From assembly GCF_000516985.1 (NCBI RefSeq), contig NW_006917100.1:1353490-1417489 (forward strand): DNA of 64,000 bases. Direction: 5' to 3'. The stretch comes from Pestalotiopsis fici W106-1. Its lineage: Eukaryota > Ascomycota > Sordariomycetes > Amphisphaeriales > Sporocadaceae. Of the stretch, positions 32,328 through 43,900 are shown in pieces (the first letter of the stretch is position 1; every line of letters begins with the position of its first letter). A program made the position numbers and the translations under genes. Under the pieces are notes generated by a model. The model searched no databases, was not told where the DNA came from, and saw only the letters and a list, made by a program, of their open reading frames with translations.

Positions 32328-33720
32328 CTACTCCCAACTATTCACGTGATGTCCGCCATGCCTCCTCGTCCCGTTGACACCAGTCTCGCCGCGACCCAGG
32401 GCACTGGCAATAGAGGATGACTCTCTTACCGCTCTGCTTACCGCACCTCGAACGCCACCCTCTTCGAGAACGAGGAGACCGCCAATGGTGCAGCCACCGG
32501 GCGTGGCCACCTTGTCCCTCACGGAGGCCGGATGCTCGCCGGCCAACACCATGGCTGCAGTACCACGCATCGACTGCGCGGCCATGCGGGTAGCCTCGTC
32601 GCGAGGGAGACCCATGGCCACGGCACCATCGATGGCGGCCTCGAGCACGAGGGAGAAGAAGGCAGGAGCAGATCCAACAAGAGCGGTGGAGGCATCCATG
32701 CTGTGGACGGGCAAGTAGACGACATCTCCAATGCGGCGGAAGATCCAAGTGACCAGGGTAGCGACCTGGGGCGGCGGCGGCACGTTGCTGTCGGCAATGA
32801 CGGTCATACCCTCACCGATGACGCTGGCCGTGTTGGCCAAGGCGCGGATGATCTGGACTCGGTTCTTGTCGCTGCCATCCACAGCATCTGCATCGGCCAC
32901 CGAGGTTGGCTCGGACGCTGTAAGAATGCTCTCAATGTGCGATACGGTGATACCGGCACAGATGCTGATCAGCAGCTTGCCATGAAGCGCCTTGGCCATG
33001 CCCGGCTCTGACAGAATAGGCTTGATGGCATGGGGCTTACAGGCCAACAAGATGATCTCGGATCTAAGGAGGAGAACGCATTAGCTCATTCTTATCCTTG
33101 GGTGCAGTATTCTCGGTTTAAGTCACTCGAAGTCTGCACCATCAGAAATGATGAGTTCTGACTGCAGCCACATGTGCAAGGGTTTCCCTTTGATGAGAGG
33201 CGGCGCCGTTCTTGCCGTGCATCAGACTAAGGCAAGGTAATCCCGTTTCGTGAAACGCGGGCCGGCGATGCAAGCAATCGGTGAATTTATTATCAAGGAT
33301 GAGCATACCTTTGTACAGCCGCAACATTGTCCTTCTGTACCACCTTGACGCAAGAAGTATGTTGCCAGAGCTCCTTCTTCACTCGCTTGGCAGTGGCCGG
33401 GGTGCGGACACAGGCAATGAATCGGGTAGGCAAACTGGCCGGAACCTCCTCAGCAGGAGCCGAAGGGTCGGACTGAAGCGGCCTGGGCCCGCGCAGAGAG
33501 TTCAGAGAAGCCAGAATGCCAGATAGGATGGCAATGCCCATGTTGCCTGTTTCCAAGAAAGCATGTTAGGTGATGTTAAAAATGGCATGGTATCTTTACG
33601 AAATCACTTGCAACCTTATTTGGCTGCAACTGTATCGTTTTGTGAAAAAGGCGTACCGCATCCAAGCACCGCCATTGTGAGCTCTCCGCCCTCATTTGGG
33701 TGTGACGGTAATGCTAGCAT
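32328..33720 (-). CDS. Pyrroline-5-carboxylate reductase
   Basis: It catalyses the last step of proline synthesis, NAD(P)H-dependent reduction of pyrroline-5-carboxylate. Minus-strand exons are 33657-33720, 33309-33546 and 32328-33063 (345 aa). The Rossmann motif MAVLGCGNMGIAILSG crosses the first intron. Joining exons 2 and 3 gives VQRSEIILLACKPHAI, a family hallmark. The dimer/substrate region contains GSAPAFFSLVLEAAIDGAVA and TPGGCTIGGLLVLEEGG. The second intron is long for this genome (245 nt) but both sites are consensus. Translation may start at 33720 or at the second Met just before the Rossmann motif. A 25-30-residue Pro/Ser/Ala-rich insert follows the first helix. The equivalent yeast gene is PRO3. 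Confidence 0.95.
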
Positions 33721-34292
33721 CTTGAATTTATAATAATAAGTATCTCGAGACTCGAGTCTGTGTAAGTGGTAAAATGGTTGTAAATCGCAGGATAGGGAAA
33801 AGGAGACAGGAGGAAACAGATTTCAAAGTTCTCTAGAAATAGTAGTAGTAAAAAAAGAGCGCCAAGAGCTTGGGCCTTGCCAGTAACGACTATTTTACTT
33901 CGTATGCAACGACAGAATATCCCTTGAACAGCTTTGGACAAGAGTCAATCAAAGCTTCAAAAAAAGGAGGACCTCAGGACCCCGCTTCAACCAAGCTTCG
34001 TGTTTGCAGTGTGCACGCTCTGGAATTATTACACGATTGCAGACAGGTACCTGTTATTATTAAACCCGTCCTGAGCAGTTGCGACAATTTTCAATCCAGT
34101 TCATCTCATTCAGCGATACCCCGCGATCTCCATTTGACTTGATCCGAAGTCGCATGAGCCTCGACAAACAATTGAGCTTGGTCTAGCCATCTTACGTACT
34201 ACATTGAGCCTGAAATCGCCTAGCGGTTGCATTTCGACATCATATCGGTACATAAACCTTGAGGTCTCTAGTGCCCACACGGTCGGACCACA
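33721..34292. promoter_or_regulatory. Divergent promoter region, P5CR / extended CTK3
   Basis: This 0.57-kb region holds both promoters. It is AT-rich near the P5CR side (about 33725-33860). No other feature is seen. Confidence 0.4.
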
Positions 34293-36135
34293 ATGGGTGT
34301 TCGCCGATGCAAGAAAAAGCCCCGCGGCACCTGGAAGGGGCGCCGTGGTGCACGGTCGTTAGATCGGCGTCAGGCTCTTAACCATAGACGCGACAGCGAC
34401 AGCGACAGTGTGGGGTTGCCATTGTCTATCCGGCAGGGTTCACCAGAGGGTAGCAGCTACCAAGTTCGCGACAAACCTCGCGACAAACCTGATGACGACA
34501 AACGTGCGCACAGCACAAGCAGCTTGTTGACCCCATTGACCGATCACAATATTGTCAGCCACAAGGACGAGGATTTGAGCAGTAATCAGGAATATCAGTA
34601 CGACGAGTATCAGCTGCGTGCCAAGCGCAATCTCGCTCGCGCCGCCAACGACAGCCTTAGACAACAATTTCATCCAGCTGCTGTTGCAGGTGAACTCGCC
34701 CAAGGCAACCGACCGCCCACTCCGATTCCACAAAGCCCTCACTGGGATATCTACACCAGAGCATCATCGCATCACCAGCCAAGGGACAAGCCCAATAATC
34801 CCAAGACTAATTACGGTTCGGGAAATCGTGGCCGCAAGCGCAAAGCTCACGACAGCTCCCAGTCCAAGTCTTGGACAGACGCCCGGGTTGATTTCTTGGG
34901 CAATTTTCGCCGTAAATCTTCCACCAAGAGACACAGACCTTCACAGACTTTCGTTCCTCAACCAGAGCAGGCTGATCGCAATCCTCCCAACTGTGGCAAC
35001 AGCGACGACGACGAAGACGACGAGCCTCTAATCCCCCTCAGTGTCGCCCTCGCATCACTGCGTCCTACACAGCCTGCCTTTTGGAGTTTTAGAAATATTC
35101 GAAATTGGGCAAAGGCCCCCGAGATTGTTGAACAGGACAGAAGGCGCAAGATTATAGAGGACTACGACTTGAACATGGCCGACCCTTTTGAGGTTCGCAT
35201 GCGCTTCAGCGGCCAGTTGCAACACCTCAATGCTAGTGTGGTCTCAGCCCAAAAGGCCGCCCAGTATGCCATGAAGCATCGGGATATGAGCGAGGACTTG
35301 CACAGCTGTATCTTGGAGCAGCTGGAAAAGGTGTGTATTAGTGGATAATATCGGTCTTGGGTCGGTAGTAACGAACAATTGTCGCTGACCACATTTTCAC
35401 ACGCAGAACTCCATGAATACCCGAGCCAACATCATGTATTTCATTGAACCTTTCCTCGAGCTGGCCGAGAAGGAGCGAAATGGCAACGACTATATTAGGA
35501 GGATGCAGCGCGACATTATTCGCGTCGTCGATGCAGTCTGTCCCGAAGATGGGTCTGGCGCTGCCAACGTTAAGGTCGTCCGCAAAGTTCTGCGTGGCCT
35601 CATGGGCAAGGGCTTTCTTCTAGAGCAAACGGTAGAGGAGATTGAAGAGTGTCTCAAAGATCGTGCTGCCGCTAGCCACGCAGACCTGGGGTTCTCAAGT
35701 CCCGTAAATGGCACGGCTGATAGTGCGGCAAAAGGCACTGACTACAAGGCCACAACAGCTATTGCTGATGCGAATGCCCCCAAAGCCAAGCCAGCTAAGC
35801 TCGAGAAACGCCAGATTGAACAGCGTATTGAGGAGGATCGTGAGCGCCACAAGAAGATGCGTGAGAATATGTGGGTTACTCCCAAGGACCAAGAGGAGAA
35901 GCTCCGCAAGCTCTGGGACGAAGTAAGCGATTGCGGTGAGGATGATGACCGTCTAGGTCAGGAGGATGAAGACGAGTGTGTCGAGCTCACAGGCACTGGT
36001 GTCGATCAAGCTGCCCGAAGAAGTGAGTATCTTGCCAGAGAGCAAGCAAAGAAGAAGCCTCATGACCGGACCCAGAATGGCTTCACGACAGATCTGGAGG
36101 GCGATGTTCGCATGAACGGAAATCATTTGCGATAG
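34293..36135 (+). CDS. CTK3: CTD kinase subunit gamma (Ctk3) with long N-terminal extension
   Basis: Ctk3 is a CID-like subunit of the CTDK-I complex that phosphorylates the RNA polymerase II C-terminal domain. Exons are 34293-35330 and 35407-36135 (588 aa). The conserved protein begins at an internal Met (35175, residue 295) with MADPFEVRMRF and LQHLNASVVSAQKAAQYA, continues across the intron (LEQLEK to NSMNTRANIMYF), and includes MQRDIIRVVDAVCPEDGSGA. The C-terminal domain has KQRIE-type coiled coil and KMRENMWVTP. The first 294 residues are disordered and charged, with KPRDKPDDDK, GRKRKAH and SDDDEDDEPLIP, and are not part of typical Ctk3. They stay in frame without a stop for 882 nt. Either they are a genuine extension or a separate upstream coding segment; the shorter form starting at 35175 is also possible. 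Confidence 0.88.
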
Positions 36136-36839
36136 AGGCGAGAGGATTCGCCTACACTCACCTCGTTGATCACTGAGACGGAATCGAGGTTAGAGCTGGA
36201 GTCGGGGTCTACACTGGGTCGAGATCGAACGCAAGAGCAAGGCCAAATATGAAGATAAAATAATGAGTGGCCGCCGAGGAAACATGACGTTTGGCGGTCA
36301 TGACCGAAAAGCATTTGCAGGTGTTTGCGGTGGCACAGGGCACGGAAGGCGATCAAAAGGGACATTGCAACGGCGTTCAAGAAGCTGCTTTTTGCGAATT
36401 CAAAATGGCATAGGAGGAAACGTTTCCGCATCAACAATCACGGCTGAGATCCAGAGAAATTCTCAAGTGGTATTTGGTTCTGTTGTATAGTATAATTGCA
36501 GGCCGGAGTATGGTTTTCAGATGAGTTGGCAGCGATTGGCCGATATGCGATTCACTCGGCAATGGCGCAATGATACCCATAGCAGGATAGGTAGACTTTG
36601 ACTGTATTTGCATAAAAAGAGTTTCTCCCCGGTGCGTCGATTGAGATGCTAACATCTTTGTGTGTATTGTTACAGTGTGGTTAGTTAGGTACATGTATGC
36701 ACATTTCTCCCTTTTCTATATCTGCCATTTATATCCACCCCCTAAACCATGAGTGGATTTCGTAGACAGTAGACATAACCATGCCTTATGGTACACAAAT
36801 CCGGCGGACCAGATTGCCTCGTTCTTGTGTAGAGAGTAT
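36136..36839. other. Intergenic, convergent 3' ends (CTK3 / bL12m)
   Basis: This 0.7-kb spacer has no gene that I can support; the 104-codon minus frame at 36123-36437 has no recognisable features. Confidence 0.4.
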
Positions 36840-37544
36840 TTATTCCATCGTGACAACAGCGCCGAGCTCCTTCAGCGTTGCCATGATCTTCTCAGCCTCC
36901 TCCTTGGGTACGCTGTCCTTCAGCGTCTTGGGTGCGCTCTCGACAAACTTCTTGCTGTCCACCAGCGAGAGACCGAGCAGACCCTTCACCTCCTTGATGA
37001 TCTTGGCCTTGGCGCCAGCGTCAAAAGACTGCAGCTTAATGGCAAACAGAGTCTTCTCTTGTGCGGCCGGGGCGGGCTCATCGGCCTCCTCTGCGGCTGC
37101 GGCTGCTGGCGCAGCCGGTGCTGCGGCGAAACCTCCAACGGGGAGATCAGGAATGTTGAGACGCGACTGCAGCAAGTCTTGTTAGTATCTGGGTCTTGCT
37201 CTGGGTGAATTGATAGTGAAGTCGTGCGTGAACTTCGATGGGGTCGTTTCTGGATCTTGTGGCGCGTGCTCATATCACAGTCCAAGACTGAGGGGCTTGG
37301 CGCAACCTATGTGTGGTACCATGCGTTTCGAACCTACCTTCAGAGAAGAGACAAGGTCGGCAGTCTCGAGCAGGGTCAATTGGCTGATCTGGTCGACAAT
37401 GGTGGCGATCTTTGGGTTGGTCGAGACGGCAGCCTCTGTAGATTCGCACCTCCTCTGGATGAATGATGTGGAGGGGCGGAGGGAGCTTCGGACTCGGATG
37501 GAGCGAGCGCAGCTGCGAGCTGCTATTCTGCACGGCGACGACAT
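36840..37544 (-). CDS. Mitochondrial large-subunit ribosomal protein bL12m
   Basis: This is the mitochondrial counterpart of bacterial L7/L12, the stalk protein that recruits translational GTPases. Minus-strand exons are 37338-37544 and 36840-37166 (177 aa); the 171-nt intron has GTAGGT and a TACTAAC branch. The N-terminus (MSSPCRIAARSCARSIRVRS) is an Arg/Ser-rich presequence. The dimerisation segment ISQLTLLETADLVSSLK lies just before the intron. An Ala/Pro/Glu hinge leads to the C-terminal domain (KLQSFDAGAKAKIIKEVKGL to LKELGAVVTME), which matches L7/L12 closely. Yeast MNP1 is the equivalent. The gene is divergent from MDN1. Confidence 0.93.
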
Positions 37545-37910
37545 GGCGGCTGGGTGGGATGGGCTGAATTGTGGAATACGCAACTGATCGGACTCCCTTG
37601 GGATTGAAGCTTCGCGATGACTTCGAAATTTGAGCTGCCCCGGCCCATGCACGCTGGGACACGGAACGCGGACCCACTACGACCAACGGCCCGACGAATC
37701 ACCGCCAACCATTACTCTTGGGCTCTGACCGCCTGCAGATCGGGGGGTCGCCCTGGCCCATAACTTTTTGGGTTCTAGGCGGCAGAAAAAAGTTATCGAT
37801 AGCGAGTCGCATTGGCGGGCAGAAGGCAAAGTCGCAGGCCTATTGATAGTATTTTCAGAGTGAAGATTTCACCATACGACAGGCGCATCTCGAGCGCTTC
37901 TGCGGCAGCC
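37545..37910. promoter_or_regulatory. Short divergent promoter, bL12m / MDN1
   Basis: Only 366 nt separate the two start codons. A palindromic TATCGATA lies at 37794-37801. The frame of MDN1 is open upstream to a TTG at 37812, but the first ATG is 37911. Confidence 0.45.
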
Positions 37911-40900
37911 ATGGCGACTATCGATGTCAGCTCCCACCGGAGGCATCTCCTAGCTGACGAGCAACTCTTGACCAATTTACCTGTTGAATTATCTCAGGTA
38001 ATTCGGAATTATGCCGCGACCAATTTCATGGATGCGGTAGCTGCCGCAGCGCTGCTCCCTCAGGCGAGCAACCAAATATTTGCCTATTTTGAGGACGTCT
38101 TTGCCGACATATGCGCAAGATGGCTCCTTGCCCCCCAAAATCGAGCGCAAAGTGACGAAGTTATTTCTGCTTTTGCAAGGATACTTCCTTTCGCGCCCTA
38201 CTTATCAGTTTTTCTCGAAAAGTATTTGCGAGAAACGTCGGATCCAGGCGAATCCGACTTACAGCGTCTGCGCATCATCTCGCTAGATACACCACAAATT
38301 CTAAACCTGCCATCGCAGACCTTGGAACCCATTCTTATCGCACTATGGCGACTTCTCAGTTTCGACAAGCGGACTTTCAGCAAGCTTGTGCAGCCCTCTC
38401 AGATACAAGTGCTATTCGAACACGACAAGCAACCTGTGAGATACTTGGCAATCAGGGTTTTCTGCCAATTATTATCTGCCTCGGATGCAAAACTTGAGGT
38501 GCTCATTAGCAAATACATTGCGACGGATAATGTGTTAGCCTATGATTATGAGTCGCAAGCTGAAGCTCTGAGGACCTCCGAGGAGAGAGGAACCTCGCTC
38601 ATCGGCGACTTTGATGGTCAGCGTGTGGATTACACTTTTCTGTCTTTGCATGAGCAGAAGCGAGCAAGCGCTATAGAAAATCTTCGACGAGAATTGAAAG
38701 ATACTATTCACAACGCCCCGACCGAGAATTTTCCACTGCAGTCTCTTACGCCTCTTGTCGTTCCTTATGGTGCCACCCTGCTTCCTAGACCCCGAGGCGC
38801 ACCGGGCTCGTCTTCGTCCTTGGTGCACTCGTCTACAACTCTTGCAAACCTCGAGAGCCTATCCCGAACTCTTCAGAAATCTGGACCGGTGCTATTGCAT
38901 GGCTTGCCTGGTTCTGGCAAAACTTCAGTGGTGAATGAGCTGGCGCGCGAGCTCGGAATGGATTCTACCATGGTCACCCTCCACTTGAATGAACAAACAG
39001 ATGCCAAGATGCTGATTGGCTTGTATTCAACCGACTCAAAACCAGGTTCTTTTTCGTGGCGGCCTGGTGTGTTGACTACTGCAGTTAGGGAGGGCCGCTG
39101 GGTGTTGATTGAGGATCTGGATAGGGCACCAAATGAGGTTATGAGCACACTTTTACCTCTGGTAGAGCGTGGTGAGCTTCTCATTCCGAGTCGAGGCGAG
39201 ACTATAATCGCGCCGAGCAGTTTCCGTCTCTTTGCTACCGTGCGAACGACAAGAGGCATGCACGATCAGGAGAGTTTGCCGACTTTGCTTGGTCAACGTT
39301 TTTGGCACGCGGTTTCTATAAAGATGCCAGTATCAAGCGAGCTCCAAGAAATCATTATTGGAACGTTTCCACTTCTCCACAAGTACTCACCGGATGTTAT
39401 ATCAGTATATAATAGATTGGCCAGCCTGCCTTCAAGGTCCGTCGCAGGACGGGGCGTTTCGGATAGATCAATCACACCGCGAGACCTCCTCAAATGGTGT
39501 CGACGCCTAAACGACCTTCTGGTTGCTGCTGGCTGCACGACAGGCGAAGAACCTATTAGCGAGACCACCCGAGACTGGATTTTCCTTGAAGCAGTCGACT
39601 GCTTTTGCGGAAGCATTCCCAATCCTGATGTGCGCGCCACTCTTGTTAGCAGTATTGCTCAGCAGATGCATCTGCCTCCTCGAAGGGTTGAGCACTATCT
39701 CCATGCATATGTGCCTCATTTGGAGGAGACGCAGACCAGTCTCAGAGTTGGCCGGACTGCGCTAAGCCGAAAGATGGGAGGTAACAGAATCAGCAAACCG
39801 AAGAAGACTTTTGCAAGCACCAGCCATGCAAAGCGGCTATTGGAGCAAATTGCCGTGGCCGTCAAGCTTCGCGAGCCGGCTCTTCTCGTTGGAGAAACTG
39901 GAATTGGTAAAACAACCGTGGTACAGCAACTGGCTGATGTCCTGGGTCATAAACTCGTTGCTGTCAACCTGTCACAGCAAAGTGAAGTCGGCGATCTGTT
40001 GGGTGGTTTCAAGCCTGTGAACGTGCGAACATTGGCAGTGCCCCTGAAGGAGGAGTTTGAAGATCTGTTCTCATCTACTGGCATCTCTGCCGACAAGAAC
40101 CAGAAATACCTTGAGTCGATTGGAAAATGCATCGCTAAAGGCCAGTGGACGAAAGTCTCGAAACTCTGGCGAGAAGCTCCCAAGATGTTCCGGAAAATTC
40201 TTGCTGAACTGGAAAATAGAGCCAAGCAGGCAGTTGCTGAGGAAAGTGAGGATCGGCCTTCCGTGAAACGGAGGAAGACGGGGTCAAAATTGCAATCGTT
40301 GCGCGATCTTCAGTCACGATGGGATGCTTTTGACAAGAACCTGGACCAATTTGATGTTCAGATCTCGGGAGGTTCTGGGAGTTTTGCATTTGCTTTCATC
40401 GAGGGTAATATTGTCAAGGCTGCCAGAAATGGTGACTGGGTCTTGCTGGACGAGATCAATCTGGCGTCGCCGGACACTTTGGAAAGCATTGCGGATCTGC
40501 TCGCGTCAGGGCCAAATGACGAACCCTCAATATTATTGTCGGAGACGGGTGAAATTGAGCGTGTGAAAGCCCACCCTGATTTCCGGATATTCGGTGCCAT
40601 GAACCCAGCTACCGATATCGGCAAGAGGGATCTGCCTCTTGGACTTCGGTCGCGATTCACCGAATTATACGTCAGCAGTCCGGACAGGGATCTCAAGGAC
40701 CTTTTGACGATTATCAAGGCATACTTGAAGGGCAACAGCTCGAAAGACGAGCAGGCCGCTGACGACATTGCAAGGCTATACCTCAAGACGAAAGAACTTG
40801 CAGAACAGAAGAAACTTGTGGATGGTGCAAATGAGGTGCCTCACTTCAGCTTGCGAACACTGACAAGGGTTCTCAGTTACGTCAATGACATTGCTCCCTT

Positions 40901-43900
40901 TTACGGCCTCCGCCGCGCTTTGTACGAGGGCTTTTCCATGGGTTTCTTGACGCTCTTGAGTCGAGATTCTGAGGATCTTCTGACACCTGAAATTCGCCGA
41001 CATTTGCTTGACAAGCGCGGCAATGCAAAATCAATACTGTCACAGCCCCCGAAGCATCCCAATGATGGCAAGCAGTACGTCCGATTCCAGAACAACGACA
41101 AAGACCGCCATTACTGGCTACTCCAAGGAGTCGAGACTCCGCGAGAAAGGAAGGACTACATCATCACAAAATCCATTGAGAGGAACCTTCTGAACCTTGT
41201 CCGCGCAACTTCGACAAGACGCTTTCCTGTGCTCATCCAGGGCCCAACCTCATCCGGCAAGACTAGCATGATCGAGTTTCTTGCCAATTTCAGCGGTAAC
41301 AAGTTCGTTCGAATCAACAACCACGAGCATACCGACTTGCAGGAGTACCTTGGAACCTACGTTTCTGGCGCAGATGGAAAGCTTCGTTTCCAAGAAGGTC
41401 TCTTGGTTCAGGCCCTGCGCGAAGGTCATTGGATCGTACTGGATGAGCTGAATCTGGCACCAACAGATGTTCTGGAAGCATTGAACCGTCTTCTTGACGA
41501 CAATAGGGAATTGCTCATACCCGAAACTCAGGAAGTTGTTCGACCACACGAGAACTTTATGCTATTCGCGACTCAAAACCCGCCAGGATTGTATGGAGGT
41601 CGCAAGGTGTTATCTCGTGCCTTTCGAAATCGTTTCCTCGAGCTACACTTCGATGACATTCCGGAGAACGAGCTGCAGACAATTTTGGAGAAGCGCAGCA
41701 TCCACACAGCGCCGTCCGATTGCAAGAGGATCGTTGAGGTCTACAAGGAACTCGCTCGTTTGAGACAGTCGAGCAGACTTTTCGAGAACAAGGACAGTTT
41801 TGCAACACTTCGAGATCTGTTTCGTTGGGCTCTGCGAGGTGCTGCGATCCGAACCCCAACCGTGCCTGGAGCTCTGCCTCGCGAGGAGATTGCGAATCAT
41901 GGATTCATGTTGCTTGCTGAGCGAGTCCGAGACGAGGAAGAGCGTGTCGCAGTCAAGGAGGTCATCGACAAGGTTTTCAAGGTCAAGATCGACCCCGAAA
42001 AATTGTACGACGTCAACACTTCACCTTATCTTGCTCAACTCAAATCAAAGGAGAACTCACAGGGTGTCGTTTGGACTAATGCTATGCGTCGTCTTTACGT
42101 CTTGGTTGCACAGGCTTTGGAGAATAGCGAGCCGGTCCTCTTGGTTGGTGAGACTGGATGTGGCAAAACAACAGTATGCCAGCTTTTGGCTGAAGCACTT
42201 GGTAAAGAGCTGCATATTGTCAACGCTCATCAAAACACAGAGACCGGTGACTTGATTGGATCGCAACGTCCCGTCAGAAACCGTGGAGCTGTACTCGAAG
42301 CACTGCACCAAGACCTTGTCAAGGCATTTGCGCTTCTTGGACAAGCCGTAGATGGTGAGGTTGATCAGCTGCTACCACTGTACCATGCTATCGATGCTGC
42401 TCAAGCTGCCCAAATCCCAGAACAACTCCAGCAAAAAATTCATGTAAATGAGGTCAAGAGCAAGGCACTTTTCGAGTGGTCCGATGGAAGTTTGGTCCAA
42501 GCCATGAGAAGCGGACAGTTTTTCCTCCTTGATGAGATTTCGCTTGCGGATGATTCTGTTCTTGAAAGACTCAATTCAGTACTAGAGCCCTCGCGGACGC
42601 TACTACTTGCTGAGAAGGGCATCGACAACTCGTTTGTGAAAGCTGCCGACGACTTCAAGTTCTTCGCAACCATGAACCCTGGAGGCGATTTCGGCAAGAA
42701 AGAGCTATCGCCTGCTCTGAGGAACCGTTTCACTGAGATCTGGGTCCCGCCCCTGTCCGGAGATGAAGATGTTCTCCAGATTGTCAAGTCGAAGCTGAAA
42801 CCGGAGTTCCAAGAGGCTGCACCTGTGATCGTTGGGTTTTCGTACTGGTTCGGCCAGGCCTACCGTTCTACAGCTGCAAGCGCTTTCTCGATCCGTGATA
42901 TCCTAGTCTGGGTCAAGTTCATCAACGAAAGCACACACATCTCTCCAGCAGCAGCAGTTATTCATGGTGCTGCCACTGTCTTCATCGATACGCTGGGTGC
43001 TAATCCGTCGGCCCTCATCGCTCTTGATCCCAGGAGCATGGACTCCCAGAGGCAGCAATGTCTTGACAGGCTGAGTGAGCTCATTGGAACCAATGCTACA
43101 TCCATCTATCGAGCGCCGTTGGATCTTGTTGTTGAGAAGGAACAGCTTCGCATCGGCGATTTTGTTATAAGCCGTGCGGCCAACGAGTCGTTTGAAACAG
43201 GCTTTGCCCTACACGCGCCCACAACCAAGCTCAATGCTATGCGAGTGATTCGAGCACTCCAGGTACACAAGCCTATCCTCCTAGAGGGAAGTCCCGGTGT
43301 CGGTAAGACAACCTTGGTGAGCGCTTTGGCCAAGGCTTGTGGGCAGCCTTTGACGAGAATCAACTTGTCCGATCAGACGGATCTGATGGACTTGTTCGGT
43401 ACTGATGTACCCGTCGAAGGTGCAGAAGCGGGTAATTTTGCGTGGCGGGATGCACCCTTTTTGCGCGCTATGCAGAATGGCGAGTGGGTTCTGCTGGATG
43501 AGATGAACCTTGCTTCGCAGTCAGTTCTCGAGGGTCTGAATGCTTGTCTTGATCATCGTGGCGAGGTCTACATCAGTGAACTTGATCAAACTTTCAAGCG
43601 CCACCCAAACTTTCGCCTCTTTGCGGCGCAGAATCCTCATCACCAGGGTGGTGGACGAAAGGGCCTGCCCAGCTCATTCGTCAACCGTTTCATCGTTGTC
43701 TATGCCGATGTGTTCAGTGAGGACGATCTTCTTCTCATTGCTCAGCACAACTTCCCCAGTGCTCCGGCAGAGACGGTCAAGAACTTGATCAGGTTCATCT
43801 CCAAGTTGGATGAGAAGGTTGTTGTGGAAAGAGCATTTGGAGCCCAAGGTGCACCATGGGAGTTCAACCTTCGTGACACTCTTCGATGGTTGCACCTCTT

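Noticed and set aside
37812..37910. 33-codon N-terminal extension of midasin
   Set aside because: It would need a TTG start; the ATG at 37911 gives the expected N-terminus.
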